Of a DNA stretch of 64,000 nucleotides, positions 63,497 to 64,000 are shown one piece after another. Source of the stretch: Balanoglossus misakiensis (Eukaryota; Hemichordata). The position numbers were made by a program, and so were the translations under genes. The stretch spans positions 11,780,001 through 11,844,000 of the forward strand of contig CM082584.2 in NCBI GenBank assembly GCA_040954595.2, in the 5' to 3' direction. How positions within the stretch are numbered: position 1 is the stretch's first letter; every line of letters begins with the position of its first letter. Under the pieces are notes generated by a model that saw nothing but the letters and a program-made list of their open reading frames with translations, was not told the origin of the DNA and made no database searches.

Positions 63497-64000
63497 CACT
63501 TTCTGCTCGTTCTGTTCAGAGAGCCTTTACTGCATTCCTCCGACGAAAAGCTTCGATTTTTTTGTAAAAAGTTCATAACTTAATATTTATGTTGTACGAG
63601 AATCTTCTTGCTGTGATTGTCAATAGAAATCAGTTTCAGAGCCGATACGTGAATTTGAAAGTTTTCTTAGAGTAGCTATAGACGGCCGACTGACTAGTAG
63701 GTTTCAAAGCTTCAATTTTCCTCCTTCATAATATCCACGGTGATTTATGCCCGTCACGATTAGCGGAACCGAAACACACTCTCAGCGACAATAACGGCAC
63801 CCGTGTAATCGCAATTAAATGGGCTCTTAATGGTCGCCGCGGTCGTATCACTTTCCAGCAGTGCTCCAAACATGAATTGCTTTGTTATACCAGTATGGCA
63901 TTCTAAACTTTGATATTGAAATTTAAAAAGGGACACGATTGAGATAACCCCTTGACACTGAATTCCATTTGACACGGGAACCCATCGTGTACTTTTTCAA
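63497..64000 (+). other. DMRT3-type gene 3' UTR and flank
   Basis: There is no clear AATAAA on the plus strand within the remaining 500 bp, so the transcript end probably lies beyond the window. No other gene is seen. Confidence 0.5.

Noticed and set aside
62690-63576. Two long antisense frames over DMRT3-type exon 2
   Set aside because: They are shadows of the GC-rich coding exon, without motifs of their own.
1-64000. tRNA, rRNA, CRISPR array, viral or bacterial gene clusters
   Set aside because: No TpsiC-type box pairs, conserved rRNA cores, regularly spaced repeats or compact operons were seen. All recognised coding sequence is intron-containing animal genes.

Overview
This is a eukaryotic, animal nuclear genomic window. 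Coding sequence is sparse and split by introns with GT/AG splice sites, there are long non-coding stretches, and simple repeats are common. Three genes are recognisable. On the minus strand near the left end are the first three coding exons of a midnolin (MIDN) homologue, a nuclear ubiquitin-like-domain protein. On the plus strand are two complete two-coding-exon doublesex/mab-3-related (DMRT) transcription factor genes in tandem. One is of the DMRTA type (Dmrt4/5, vertebrate DMRTA1/DMRTA2). The other is of the DMRT3 type (dmrt93B in invertebrates). The lineage cannot be fixed from sequence alone. Gene content and divergence suggest a non-vertebrate bilaterian, with an invertebrate deuterostome or lophotrochozoan more likely than an ecdysozoan.

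Layout: 1-7765 holds no recognised exon and is probably MIDN intron 3 (its exon 4 was not found). 7766-8860 (-) carries MIDN exons 3, 2 and 1, and 8861-9300 is its upstream region. 9301-30639 is intergenic, with microsatellites, a 23-bp-stem hairpin, and a roughly 510-bp element with inverted termini that looks like a non-autonomous DNA transposon (19959-20470). 31006-39512 (+) is the DMRTA gene: DM-domain exon, 7.2-kb intron, DMA-domain exon. 39513-58320 is intergenic, with a large ATC/ACC microsatellite and a possible non-coding 5' exon of the second DMRT gene. 58321-63496 (+) is the DMRT3/dmrt93B gene: DM-domain exon, 3.9-kb intron, DMA-domain exon. 63497-64000 is its downstream flank.

The two DMRT genes share architecture: DM domain, one phase-1 intron, then DMA domain, then an SAF-x-P motif. 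This indicates origin by an old tandem duplication. Both should encode nuclear DNA-binding regulators; relatives act in neurogenesis and in gonad or sex-related development. The linkage with MIDN fits the human paralogon that carries MIDN (19p13), DMRTA1 (9p21) and DMRTA2 (1p32-33). No bacterial-type system, CRISPR array, rRNA or tRNA was seen.
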